A DNA stretch of 7,321 nucleotides, from positions 1 to 7,321 of the forward strand of contig CAJXJG010000087.1 in the NCBI GenBank assembly GCA_913054425.1, read 5' to 3'. Below the pieces are notes generated by a model. The model saw only the letters and a list, made by a program, of their open reading frames with translations, searched no databases and was not told the DNA's origin. This document shows, one piece after another, positions 1-7,294 of this stretch. This DNA comes from an uncultured Fidelibacterota bacterium. GTDB taxonomy: Bacteria > Fidelibacterota > Marinisomatia > Marinisomatales > UBA8229. The number at the start of each line of letters is the position of its first letter. Within the stretch, counting starts at the first letter, position 1. The translations under genes were made by a program, and so were the position numbers.

Positions 1-971
1 AATTTTACTCCGGCTTCAAATAATTTGAGGGGTGTAATAAATGGTTGGTCATACCGTTCAAAACGCCGTTGGGGTGTGGAATGAGTCTGGGTGTAAACGA
101 CCGGAATATCCCTATTTTTCAAGAGTTCGGTTACCCGCCAAGAATCTTTCCCACCAACCAAAACCATTTTTATTTTTTGTCTCTCTGCCCAAAACACAGC
201 TGCTTCTATCTGACGGACTTCATTGGCGTGGATAAACACGGGAATTTCACCGGAAATCACCGGCAGCATTCCCTCCAACCGTAAATCATGTTTGAATGAT
301 GGGCTCCCGGTTGCTTTGAGCTGTGCATACGCACGGGATTCCTGAATCAAATCATCAATTTTCTGGATAGATTTTAAGCGTGAATCCTTATCCTTTTTTT
401 CTTTCTCTTTTCCCGGTTTTGGCTTGGAGATATTCATGGAAGGCCAGAACAGATGCAGTCCAACCGGATGCTTTAACGTTGCATCTTCCCATGTCCAGCC
501 ATCCAGAATCATGAGCGAGGATGTTCCGGAGATCAGTCCTGAACGAGGTACGGAAAGTGCCATCAAAATTCCGTTAGACCTAGAAATTGGAATCAATTCC
601 GAATCGGGATTGTAGCTTACATTGGCTCTAACATTCGGGTTAATTTGTCCGACTTCAGCATAATCTTTGGTAGCACGGACAGCGCCAACTTCCTGCAGGC
701 CCAAAGTAGATCCGGCTGAAATAAGTCCCGGGAAAACATGCATTTTCCCGGCATCTATTATTTCTGTTTTAGGGGAAACATCCAAACTGTAACCGACCGA
801 AATAATTTTTCCTTTATCAAAAAGGATTTCTCCGTTTTCCAATATTCCGTTAGATACAGTGTGGATCCATCCACCGCGGATTAAAATTGGGTGATCCTGC
901 TCTGGAGCAGGAATCTGGTCTGAAGAAAAAAGAAAACTTACAGTAAGGGCAATGGAGAAAATAAATTTCAT
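1..971 (-). CDS. Exported amidohydrolase-like protein, HxH motif missing (3' end outside window)
   Basis: The first 323 residues are visible and the frame is open to the window edge, so the C-terminus is missing. Residues 1-17 (MKFIFSIALTVSFLFSS) form a Sec-type signal peptide with no lipobox cysteine, so export to the periplasm or beyond is likely. A small amidohydrolase beta-domain follows at about 28-80 (ILIRGGWIHTVSNG, then GKIISVG and IIDAGKMHVFPGLI). The barrel starts at PGLISAGSTLGL (81-92), where active family members have a Gly-hydrophobic-Asp-x-His-x-His motif; both histidines are absent here. IHAN near 247-250 and VGGKDSW near 272-278 match the later HA(D/N) and GG(A/K)xxW positions of the exported imidazolonepropionase-like group. 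A Lys/Glu/Asp-rich loop lies at about 183-200. The start is fixed by the signal peptide and by the ATGA overlap with the stop of the upstream gene (968-970), which implies translational coupling; a GGA lies 7 bases upstream. It is either a non-hydrolytic partner of that gene's product or a divergent enzyme. Confidence 0.85.
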   Translation of the reverse strand, partial: MKFIFSIALTVSFLFSSDQIPAPEQDHPILIRGGWIHTVSNGILENGEILFDKGKIISVGYSLDVSPKTEIIDAGKMHVFPGLISAGSTLGLQEVGAVRATKDYAEVGQINPNVRANVSYNPDSELIPISRSNGILMALSVPRSGLISGTSSLMILDGWTWEDATLKHPVGLHLFWPSMNISKPKPGKEKEKKDKDSRLKSIQKIDDLIQESRAYAQLKATGSPSFKHDLRLEGMLPVISGEIPVFIHANEVRQIEAAVFWAERQKIKMVLVGGKDSWRVTELLKNRDIPVVYTQTHSTPQRRFERYDQPFITPLKLFEAGVK

Positions 972-3931
972 TCTATTTCCAGACATTGATAGTGATCGGG
1001 AGTTTCCTCTTCATGATGTTTCCATTTCTCATCTTTTATTTTATCCTTTTTCGATAAGATTTTATGGATCAGATTTTTCCGTAATTCTGAGTCCCGTTTT
1101 TTCAACTGTTTATCAGTTTCCAATGAGAAGTACTGGATGCCATCAATCCAGGTTTGTTCGCAGAAAGCTCTCGTAGATAAAGGATGATCACTCCAGATCA
1201 CAAAGTCTGCATCCTTTCCAATCTCTAATGAACCAACCCACGTATCAATTTCCAATTGGATAGCCGGATTCATTGTGACCAGTTTCAGCGCCTCCTCTTC
1301 GGACAATCCGCCGTATTTAATACCTTTGGCAGCCTCGGTATTCATGCGCCGGGCTAATTCTCTTGAATCGGAATTGAAAGAAACCGTTACTCCCACATCC
1401 GTCATCAGTGCGCCGTTATAGGGAATGGCATCCATGACTTCATATTTATAGGCCCACCAGTCCGAAAATGTAGAGGCGTTGGCGCCATGTTCTTTAAGTC
1501 GGTCAGCAACTTTATATCCTTCCAAAACATGTTGAAATGTTCCCACGGTAAATCCAAAATCCTCAGCCAAACGGGTGAGCATGAGAATTTCATCCTGTCG
1601 GTATGAATGGCAGTGGATTTGACGTTCCCCATCCAAGACCTCAACCAGGGCATCCAATTCTAAATCTCTACGCGGAGGTGCTTTTTTCTTCCATTTTTTA
1701 GAATTATTTGTGTAATCATTCCACTCATTTTTATATTCGACTGCGGAAGTAAAAGCATCCCGTAAAATTTGTTCAACTCCCATCCTGGTCTGGGGATAAC
1801 GGGTGGTGTTGTCATCACCCCAATTGGATTGTTTCACATTTTCTCCCAATGCAAATTTGATTCCCTTCATGGAATGTGCATACAGCAAATCTTTCGGAAC
1901 AGCTCCCCAGCGTAGCTTAATGACAGCATTTTGACCTCCAATAGTGTTTGCTGAACCGTGTAAGATATTTGCCATGGTCAGCCCTCCTGCCAATTGCCGG
2001 TAAATGGCAATATCATCGCTGTTCAATACATCCTGAATGCGCACTTCTGCTGTAATGGACTGGGTCCCCTCGTTGATAGAAAATGCAGCGAAATGAGAAT
2101 GGCAGTCAATCAAACCGGGTGTAATATGTTTTCCAGTACCATCAATAACCAGCGCATTTTTTGGAGGATTGAGGTTCCTTCCAATTTTTTTAATTTTTGC
2201 ATCAGTAAAAAGAATATCAGAATTCCTTAATATTCCTTTTTTGCCACAGGTCCAAATAGTGGCATTCTTGATGAGAACGGTTTGTTGTTTTCCACGGGGG
2301 AATTCCCATCCATAGGTACCTTCTGGATAAAACACAGATAAATCAGAACGTACTTCAATTTCTTTTTCTTCTTTTTTTTCTTCTAATTCACCAGTTTTCA
2401 ATGCCACCCATGTTTGCTTCAGGTCGTGGGCTGTTCCCTCCATCCTGTCTTCCAAAATATGACCTGTGAACCTGCTGGGAACTGATACTGAATCCCAACT
2501 CACCTGCCAGCTTATAAACCGACCTTCAACAGTCAATTTTGTAAGATTGTATTTCGTTGTATCTTGAATGATTTTCCCGCTATAATGATCTTGTTTTTTA
2601 TTCAATTCCAATTGATAGGATTTTTCACCAATTATTATGTCCCATTTTCCTTCTACAGATATTTCATACTTTGCTTTGACAGGATATTCGATTCCTCCAA
2701 CCCAGATTGAAATTACCTCTGATTTGTCCCGGAAATAATTTCCTTCCACAATGGTAAGATTTGCCAGATAGCCGTTCTTGATCTTACCAAGTTGGTTTTC
2801 CAATCCCATTTTTTCTGCGGGAGTAGTAGTTAAGGCTGCAAGAGCAGCAGTTTCAGATAGACTCCGTTCAACAGACCTGCCCAGATTTTCCCGGAATTCT
2901 TTTCCCTCCAGCCCATGTGAAGTGAAAGCAATGGGAATCCCGTGTTCAACTAAAACAGCGGGATTATCGGGCGCCATGTCCCAGTGTTTTAGTTCTGCAG
3001 TACTGTAACTGAGTTCCTGGTAGGGATTGGAAATGTCCGGTGTGACAGGAAAATTAAGGGGGAGAATGATAAAAGGCTTCACAACAGATATTTCCGGAAT
3101 TCTCCTATATTCGTATCCGCTTCCTTTCATCCATGAGTTTAACTGAAATTCATTTGTAATGTTAAACGATCCTAACATGGATAATTCATGCTTGGTTTCA
3201 AAAATAAATGGCTTGCTTTCGTTTTTCCAATTCCCCAAAACAACCAAATCCCTGTTTTTCTTCAGTGGTTGATTCTGTTGGGGATATTTCATAACCTGCT
3301 GGCTGGCTTCGCGGTACCAGGTCGCATCCAACAACGTCTGCCGTATCAACGCGATAACACCTAAAAGAGAATTGGGGTATTCTTTACTCCCCCATCCTTC
3401 TACTTCATAGGCAATATCTTGAGCCACATTCGATTTCAGCACAGTCCCGGCCTTATCCAATTGAACCAACGCGGTCTCTCCCCTGAACACACCGGAATCA
3501 AGAACCACATGAGCGGTGGTAAATCCAAGTTTATGGAGAGCTTCCAGTTTTTTCTCATCGGGCTGATACAGTCTGGACATATTACTCCGTGCATGAACCT
3601 TGAAATTCCAGTGATCATCATGTCCTGAATAAGTGCTCTTGTTAGAAGAAATTTCCAGCCAACTTTCAATAAATCCCGGGTAGATTGTTTTTCCGGTCAT
3701 ATTCAGAATGGAAGCATCTTTCGGAATCGAAATTCCTTTGCCAACATTTTCAATGAACCCCTCCCGAATAATGATTGTTGCATTTTCCAAAACCTTTCCG
3801 GGTTCTGAAATCACTTTTGCACCTGTAAGCGCCCAGACTTTTGGGGGATGGATACGGAGCCCATCGGGTGGTTCTATTTGTCCCGGAATTACACTTGAAA
3901 GAAATGTTATCAAATAGAATATTTTTAGCAT
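968..3931 (-). CDS. Exported tandem-domain amidohydrolase (degenerate N-terminal domain, active-looking C-terminal domain)
   Basis: The product is 987 residues from the chosen start. Residues 1-18 (MLKIFYLITFLSSVIPGQ) are a signal peptide without a lipobox. About 30-415 is an amidohydrolase fold with the usual beta-domain (VWALTGAKVIS, GKTIYPGF) and closing helix region (SLSETAALAALTTTPAEKMG), but the first metal motif reads FIESWLEI, without HxH. About 416-512 is a strand-rich insert of unknown type, followed by a Glu/Lys-rich linker (515-526). About 550-940 is a second amidohydrolase domain with PGLIDCHSH (H611, H613), IHCHSYRQDE (H773, H775), FQH (H801) and FNSDSRE (D855), a complete-looking metal set close to imidazolonepropionase-like enzymes, and a closing EIGKDADFVIW. 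The charged tail overlaps the next gene by four bases. An in-frame ATG 54 bases upstream (3985) would add 18 residues before the signal peptide and start inside a hexamer repeat, so 3931 is preferred. The substrate is unknown; hydrolysis of a cyclic amide or a peptide-like compound is only a family-level guess. Confidence 0.9.
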   Translation of the reverse strand: MLKIFYLITFLSSVIPGQIEPPDGLRIHPPKVWALTGAKVISEPGKVLENATIIIREGFIENVGKGISIPKDASILNMTGKTIYPGFIESWLEISSNKSTYSGHDDHWNFKVHARSNMSRLYQPDEKKLEALHKLGFTTAHVVLDSGVFRGETALVQLDKAGTVLKSNVAQDIAYEVEGWGSKEYPNSLLGVIALIRQTLLDATWYREASQQVMKYPQQNQPLKKNRDLVVLGNWKNESKPFIFETKHELSMLGSFNITNEFQLNSWMKGSGYEYRRIPEISVVKPFIILPLNFPVTPDISNPYQELSYSTAELKHWDMAPDNPAVLVEHGIPIAFTSHGLEGKEFRENLGRSVERSLSETAALAALTTTPAEKMGLENQLGKIKNGYLANLTIVEGNYFRDKSEVISIWVGGIEYPVKAKYEISVEGKWDIIIGEKSYQLELNKKQDHYSGKIIQDTTKYNLTKLTVEGRFISWQVSWDSVSVPSRFTGHILEDRMEGTAHDLKQTWVALKTGELEEKKEEKEIEVRSDLSVFYPEGTYGWEFPRGKQQTVLIKNATIWTCGKKGILRNSDILFTDAKIKKIGRNLNPPKNALVIDGTGKHITPGLIDCHSHFAAFSINEGTQSITAEVRIQDVLNSDDIAIYRQLAGGLTMANILHGSANTIGGQNAVIKLRWGAVPKDLLYAHSMKGIKFALGENVKQSNWGDDNTTRYPQTRMGVEQILRDAFTSAVEYKNEWNDYTNNSKKWKKKAPPRRDLELDALVEVLDGERQIHCHSYRQDEILMLTRLAEDFGFTVGTFQHVLEGYKVADRLKEHGANASTFSDWWAYKYEVMDAIPYNGALMTDVGVTVSFNSDSRELARRMNTEAAKGIKYGGLSEEEALKLVTMNPAIQLEIDTWVGSLEIGKDADFVIWSDHPLSTRAFCEQTWIDGIQYFSLETDKQLKKRDSELRKNLIHKILSKKDKIKDEKWKHHEEETPDHYQCLEIE

Positions 3932-3964
3932 TTTATAATAAAAAAATGAAGTTGAGGTGAAATC

Positions 3965-3970
3965 ATTATA
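3965..3970 (-). promoter_or_regulatory. Possible -10 element upstream of the tandem-domain amidohydrolase
   Basis: The minus strand reads TATAAT here, a perfect sigma70-type -10 box, 33 bases before the chosen ATG at 3931; transcription would start near 3958. No convincing -35 box is present at 16-18 bases: the best hexamer there, TTAGGA, matches TTGACA at three of six positions and lies inside the hexamer repeat. In AT-rich DNA this can arise by chance. No terminator separates the peptidase gene from this one, so read-through from upstream is equally likely. No Shine-Dalgarno sequence precedes the start; the bases before it are A/T-rich. Confidence 0.25.
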
Positions 3971-3984
3971 TGTTTTTATACTCA

Positions 3985-4038
3985 TATCCTAATCCTGATC
4001 TTAATCCTATTCTAAATCCTTATCCAAATCCAGATCTA
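3985..4038 (-). repeat. Degenerate tandem hexamer repeat, nine units (plus-strand consensus NATCCT)
   Basis: Read on the plus strand in steps of six from 3985, the units are TATCCT, AATCCT, GATCTT, AATCCT, ATTCTA, AATCCT, TATCCA, AATCCA and GATCTA. On the minus strand this is a GGATTN-type array. It starts within the peptidase stop codon (TAG, 4036-4038) and covers the first half of the 104-base gap before the amidohydrolase start. The first unit in transcription order and the stop codon are shared, and the last unit ends at an unused ATG (3983-3985). The array has no dyad symmetry and no T-tract, so it is not a terminator. It contains several AGGAT strings that could mimic ribosome-binding sites. 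Its function is unknown; slipped-strand expansion followed by drift is the simplest origin. Confidence 0.8.
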
Positions 4039-6954
4039 TTCAAACACATTCACCAGTTCACCAAAGAGCTCAGTTTCTTCCTTTATTCGGTTCTCATTTC
4101 CCAACACGCAGTACCGATTCTTTTGCATCATCACATCAAGAATTTCAGCGATGTCCCGAACCTGCTCACAGGAAGTATTCAGGACTTCGTCTCTGTTCCG
4201 CTGGATATCTTCCTGGGAAATATTGCTGATGTAACGTGATGCAGCGATACTGCCTTTCATGGAGGGTGTCAGCGGAGAATCCAATTGTGAAATTGTTCCT
4301 ATGATGTATTTGCTCATTTCTTTCTCTTCCGGGGAAAACCGACGGTAATGATCCGCCATTTGGTCAAATGCGTCCAGCGATTCTCTGAGATTCGGATCAC
4401 GATAGGACCCTATAAATACATTGCCGCTCCGGCTAAAAACAGCAAAAGCACCGTATGCGCCGCCCTGGACGCGAATCCGATTCCAAAGGTAATCCAACCC
4501 GGCAATCCCTGAAAACACAGCCATTGATCCGGTGTACTTATACCCTAAGTGCTTGAAATTAAAACCTTTAGCTACATACTGAACATTTGCAGGAGTCAGC
4601 AATCCTTCATTTTTTGATGATAGTGCAAATTGATAATCATGTTTTACCAGGTTAACTGACCTCAATCTTTCAAAAAATGCGGCGAATGAACCGGAAAAAG
4701 CGGGATAATCATTCCCTGGCTGAGTAACACTTACCAATAAGTTATCCTGATTAAATATGTCTCCTTTGATTTGTTTAAGTGTTTCTACTAAACCATCATA
4801 TTTTTCATCAAAATTTCTTTCCAGATCAGAAATGAATTTATAATACGATAATCCAGCGGTGATTTCATTGTATTTACCTGACTGAGAGAAGTAGGAAAAC
4901 AGGCGGGACGACGCCACAGAATGACCTGACTGAGAGATGAACATTTCCTTTCTGGACTTTGATTCCTGGATGACTTCACGAATTCTGTCTTTTTCATCGA
5001 ATTTTGTATGGTTAATTATTTCTTCCATAAACTCGAAAAGCTGTGGAAGGTTTTTACTCAGGGCTTTGCCTTTTACTACCATTTTTGGGCAGTAAGTTGA
5101 ATCGTCGCCAGCTTCAATGTAATTGCTGGCAGCAACACCAATCCCGCCAGTGTGAATGTCTATCTCATTCGATAAATCCGAATAGTGATATTTTTCCGTG
5201 CTGATCTCACCCAGCAGGTTTGACAACACCTGAAGATACTGGATTTTGTCCTGAGGAATTACAGTTGTATCAAAATACAGTTTTACATAAGAAATTCCAC
5301 TAGTGAGAATGTCATGGATGAGTACAGTTACACCGGATTCTGTCTTTACTTCCATCGGGAGTATTTCAGCCTCTCTTTTGATATCATCCAAGGAAAGTGA
5401 AGGCATTTTCGCCAGATCCTCCGGTGAGTCTGGGGTAGATTGTTTACGTTTCAGGCTTTTTGTTTGAGAAATCATTTTTTTGACATCGTTCTCAGATAAC
5501 CCTTGTTTCAGGGCAGCCATTTCACTGAGAATCTTTTCAGCCTTTTTCTCAGCCAGATTCTTTTCAGGTGACAGAATCAACATATTTCGGTGAGCATTAT
5601 TAATTAGATATTTATTGATCAACTTCTCGAAATAATCTGTTGTTAAAGCTAATTTAATTTTCTTTAATGAAGCTTCATATTGAAGTGGTTTAATTGGATT
5701 ACTATCATAATTCCAAGTATTCATTACCTGCATGCAGTACACTAATCCTTTAGGATAGGAGCCGAAATCAGCTTCTCGCAAATGGAATTCAGTAATATTG
5801 ATCGCTGCTTCAACCAATTTCTTGTCAATACCGTTTTTCGCGATTTTTTTCAATGTATTAAACACAAGATTACTGAATTTTGTTTTTCGTCCACTTTCAG
5901 AATTTTTCACAATGATGCTGAAAAACGGCTGTCTCAAATGATTATTATTACTGCCGAATACGTCTTTCCCCAGCCTGGACTCCAGCAGTGTATTCTTTAA
6001 AGGTGCAGCTGGAGATTCCATCAGGATATACTCCAGTATTCCCATTGCCATGCTCAATTCCAGATCGTTGGAATCACCCGTTACAAAATTCATACTCAAG
6101 TAGGTTTTTTCCTTTTCATTCTCATCTGCAGATATTGAATATCTCTTTTCAATCTCATCGGGATTATCATAGGAATTAACCAACGGAATGTGGGAATCAA
6201 TTGCTGATTTGGTAAACTTCCTCAAATATTCTTTATGGATGAACTTCAGCCGATTTTCGATGGAGCCGTCACCATATAAAAATATCCTTGAATTTGAAGG
6301 GTGATAATAACACTTATGAAAATCAATAAATTCTTCATAGGAAAGGTTTGGAATATCATCGGGATCGCCGCCGGACTCAAATCCATAGACATGATTAGGA
6401 AATAGTGAGTGCTGGATGTTACTGAACAACACTTCCTCAGGAGATGAAAACACTCCCTGCATTTCATTGTACACCACACCTTTTAGAGTAATTTCATCAT
6501 CTTTCTTTGTTAATTCATGGTGCCAGCCTTCCTGCATAAGAATCTGAGGCTGTTGGTAAATATTCGGGTAAAAAACCGCATCCAGATACACATCCATCAG
6601 ATTAACAAAATCCTTCTCATTGGTGCTGGCAACCGGGTACATTGTTTTATCTGCAAAGGTCATCGCATTAAGATAAGTCTTTAATGATCCCTTTAGCAGT
6701 TCTACGAATGGCTCTTTAATAGGGTATTTACGCGAACCGCACAAAACGGAATGCTCCAAAATATGCGGTATGCCTTTACTGTTTGCCGGGGGCGTGCGAA
6801 ACGTAATCGCAAAGACTTTATTATCATCATCATTCTCAATGTGAAGTAATTCCGCACCGGAATCATGCCGAAATAACCGAACCATCGAATTGATCTCAGC
6901 GACATTCCTTTTTTCTAATAACGTGAATCCGTATTTCTTTTTATTTATCATCAT
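4036..6954 (-). CDS. M16C (presequence protease / PreP-type) zinc metallopeptidase
   Basis: At 972 residues this is the full usual length for single-chain M16C peptidases (mitochondrial PreP, yeast Cym1 and bacterial homologues), which enclose short unfolded peptides in a chamber formed by two halves. The N-terminal start GFTLLEKRNVAEINSMVRLFRH is typical of the family (residues 9-30, partly conserved). The inverted zinc motif HILEH is at 64-68 (H64, E67, H68), and the third ligand E164 lies in YNEMQGVFSSPEE, 100 residues from H64, the spacing seen in PreP. A charged helical hinge spans about 465-530. The C-terminal half carries RVQGGAYGAF, with R828 and Y834 as the substrate-binding Arg/Tyr pair. 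All catalytic elements are intact. There is no signal peptide, so a cytoplasmic peptide-clearing role is inferred. The start is one of two adjacent ATGs (6954 or 6951), with no Shine-Dalgarno of its own. It is the first large gene of the leftward cluster, 104 bases from the next gene and with no terminator between them. Confidence 0.95.
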   Translation of the reverse strand: MMINKKKYGFTLLEKRNVAEINSMVRLFRHDSGAELLHIENDDDNKVFAITFRTPPANSKGIPHILEHSVLCGSRKYPIKEPFVELLKGSLKTYLNAMTFADKTMYPVASTNEKDFVNLMDVYLDAVFYPNIYQQPQILMQEGWHHELTKKDDEITLKGVVYNEMQGVFSSPEEVLFSNIQHSLFPNHVYGFESGGDPDDIPNLSYEEFIDFHKCYYHPSNSRIFLYGDGSIENRLKFIHKEYLRKFTKSAIDSHIPLVNSYDNPDEIEKRYSISADENEKEKTYLSMNFVTGDSNDLELSMAMGILEYILMESPAAPLKNTLLESRLGKDVFGSNNNHLRQPFFSIIVKNSESGRKTKFSNLVFNTLKKIAKNGIDKKLVEAAINITEFHLREADFGSYPKGLVYCMQVMNTWNYDSNPIKPLQYEASLKKIKLALTTDYFEKLINKYLINNAHRNMLILSPEKNLAEKKAEKILSEMAALKQGLSENDVKKMISQTKSLKRKQSTPDSPEDLAKMPSLSLDDIKREAEILPMEVKTESGVTVLIHDILTSGISYVKLYFDTTVIPQDKIQYLQVLSNLLGEISTEKYHYSDLSNEIDIHTGGIGVAASNYIEAGDDSTYCPKMVVKGKALSKNLPQLFEFMEEIINHTKFDEKDRIREVIQESKSRKEMFISQSGHSVASSRLFSYFSQSGKYNEITAGLSYYKFISDLERNFDEKYDGLVETLKQIKGDIFNQDNLLVSVTQPGNDYPAFSGSFAAFFERLRSVNLVKHDYQFALSSKNEGLLTPANVQYVAKGFNFKHLGYKYTGSMAVFSGIAGLDYLWNRIRVQGGAYGAFAVFSRSGNVFIGSYRDPNLRESLDAFDQMADHYRRFSPEEKEMSKYIIGTISQLDSPLTPSMKGSIAASRYISNISQEDIQRNRDEVLNTSCEQVRDIAEILDVMMQKNRYCVLGNENRIKEETELFGELVNVFE

Positions 6955-7040
6955 ATTTTGCTTTTTTTAGCACCACCGCTGTTGACAGGAAGTAAAAATA
7001 ATAATTTAGATGTAATCCACAGGATTAGATTATTTGTCAT
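6951..7040 (-). CDS. Possible 29-residue leader peptide coupled to the M16 peptidase gene
   Basis: A short open frame begins with ATG at 7040 and ends with TGA at 6953-6951, overlapping the peptidase start as ATGA. A GGAG lies four bases before its ATG, a better Shine-Dalgarno match than any before the large genes in this window. The peptide has a hydrophobic stretch (LILWITSKLLFLLPV) followed by a small basic tail (GGAKKSKI), so it could insert in a membrane or simply be a leader whose translation delivers ribosomes to the peptidase start. I recognise no family. Short frames of this size arise by chance, and nothing but position and the ribosome-binding site supports it. Confidence 0.25.
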   Translation of the reverse strand: MTNNLILWITSKLLFLLPVNSGGAKKSKI

Positions 7041-7136
7041 TTTTCTCCAATAATATATTCAATCAATTTAACCTGATACCAAGACCCTAAGTTTACTCTC
7101 AATGCAATTGATAGACAATAGAAAGGGTTTAGTTAG
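6955..7136. other. Leader and promoter region of the M16 / amidohydrolase cluster
   Basis: This AT-rich stretch separates the peptidase start from the plus-strand epimerase remnant. On the minus strand it must hold the promoter for the leftward cluster, because a terminator at 7272-7294 closes transcription from further right. I see the possible leader peptide, two weak promoter candidates and no riboswitch-like fold, operator palindrome or RNA gene. On the plus strand no reading frame here continues the epimerase homology, and all three frames carry stops. Confidence 0.5.
7090..7118 (-). promoter_or_regulatory. Candidate sigma70-like promoter for the leftward cluster
   Basis: On the minus strand TTGTCT (7118-7113) and TAAACT (7095-7090) each match the -35 and -10 consensus at four of six positions with an ideal 17-base spacer. 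Transcription would start near 7083, giving a leader of about 130 bases that includes the possible 29-residue leader peptide. An alternative is TTGGTA (7082-7077) with TATATT (7057-7052), but its 19-base spacer is long. If the host is Bacteroidota-like, its own -33/-7 consensus would apply instead, and neither candidate fits that well. Confidence 0.2.
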
Positions 7137-7268
7137 TTTCCAATTACGCTGGATCAATTCAAAAGGATTTTGGAAGGAAATACGTGTGATTCGGAGGAAG
7201 CTCTTCAAAAGTTTGGCATTGAACCAATACCTTTTACCCAAAGGAACCTTAATTACTTAAAAGAATAA
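7137..7268 (+). pseudogene. 3' remnant of an NAD-dependent epimerase/dehydratase (NDUFA9-like atypical SDR)
   Basis: The plus strand encodes 43 residues from just after an in-frame TAG (7134-7136) to a TAA stop at 7266-7268. The segment begins FPITLDQFKRILEGNTCD and continues with KFGIEPIPF, closely resembling the C-terminal tail of complex-I NDUFA9-like / NAD(P)-binding epimerase proteins, where a P(I/L)T-x-DQ-x-x-x-L-x-x-(D/G)N-x-x-D segment leads to a (F/L)GI-x-P-x-x-F end. The Rossmann domain with its GxxGxxG motif is nowhere in the window, no start codon opens the segment, and neither neighbouring frame continues the homology. It is therefore a truncated relic, or a junction made by rearrangement or misassembly. 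The stop is followed four bases later by a hairpin, as expected for the true end of a gene. The family assignment is from memory of the motif, not a search. Confidence 0.55.
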
Positions 7269-7271
7269 AAA

Positions 7272-7294
7272 AAGCCCCGAAAAATACGGGGCTT
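7272..7294 (-). terminator. Intrinsic terminator, strong on the minus strand, weakly bidirectional
   Basis: An 8-base-pair perfect stem (AAGCCCCG / CGGGGCTT) closes a 7-base loop. Read on the minus strand it is followed by a run of T (seven in a row including two in the stem) and then ATTCTTTT, a classic intrinsic terminator for a leftward gene lying beyond the right edge. Leftward frames just upstream carry stop codons in 7297-7321, consistent with such a gene ending here. On the plus strand the hairpin follows the epimerase-remnant stop by four bases, but only a short TTCT follows, so termination in that direction would be weaker. Confidence 0.85.

Noticed and set aside
424..615. Plus-strand open frames across 41-615.
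   Set aside because: They lie antisense to the signal-peptide-bearing amidohydrolase frame, whose family motifs are continuous over the same bases.
2330..2400. Poly-pyrimidine run as a possible frameshift or regulatory site.
   Set aside because: It simply encodes the Glu/Lys-rich linker on the minus strand, and the reading frame runs through unbroken.
3932..3985. Upstream in-frame ATG at 3985 as the start of the tandem-domain amidohydrolase.
   Set aside because: It would put 18 polar residues before a signal peptide that otherwise begins exactly at the ATG at 3931, and it starts inside the hexamer repeat. A TATAAT lies between the two starts.
3970..4239. Plus-strand open frame with a repetitive YPNPDLNP-like start.
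   Set aside because: The repetitive residues are only the translation of the hexamer array, and the rest is antisense to the conserved C-terminus of the M16 peptidase.
6982..7011. Perfect TTGACA on the plus strand as a rightward promoter -35 box.
   Set aside because: At 17-18 bases the only partners are TTTAGA or TTAGAT, poor -10 matches, and there is no intact rightward gene to serve.
7102..7260. Plus-strand 52-residue open frame beginning MQLIDNRKG.
   Set aside because: It overlaps the epimerase-like frame in another phase, has no good ribosome-binding site and resembles no family I know; the overlapping frame has clear family-like residues.
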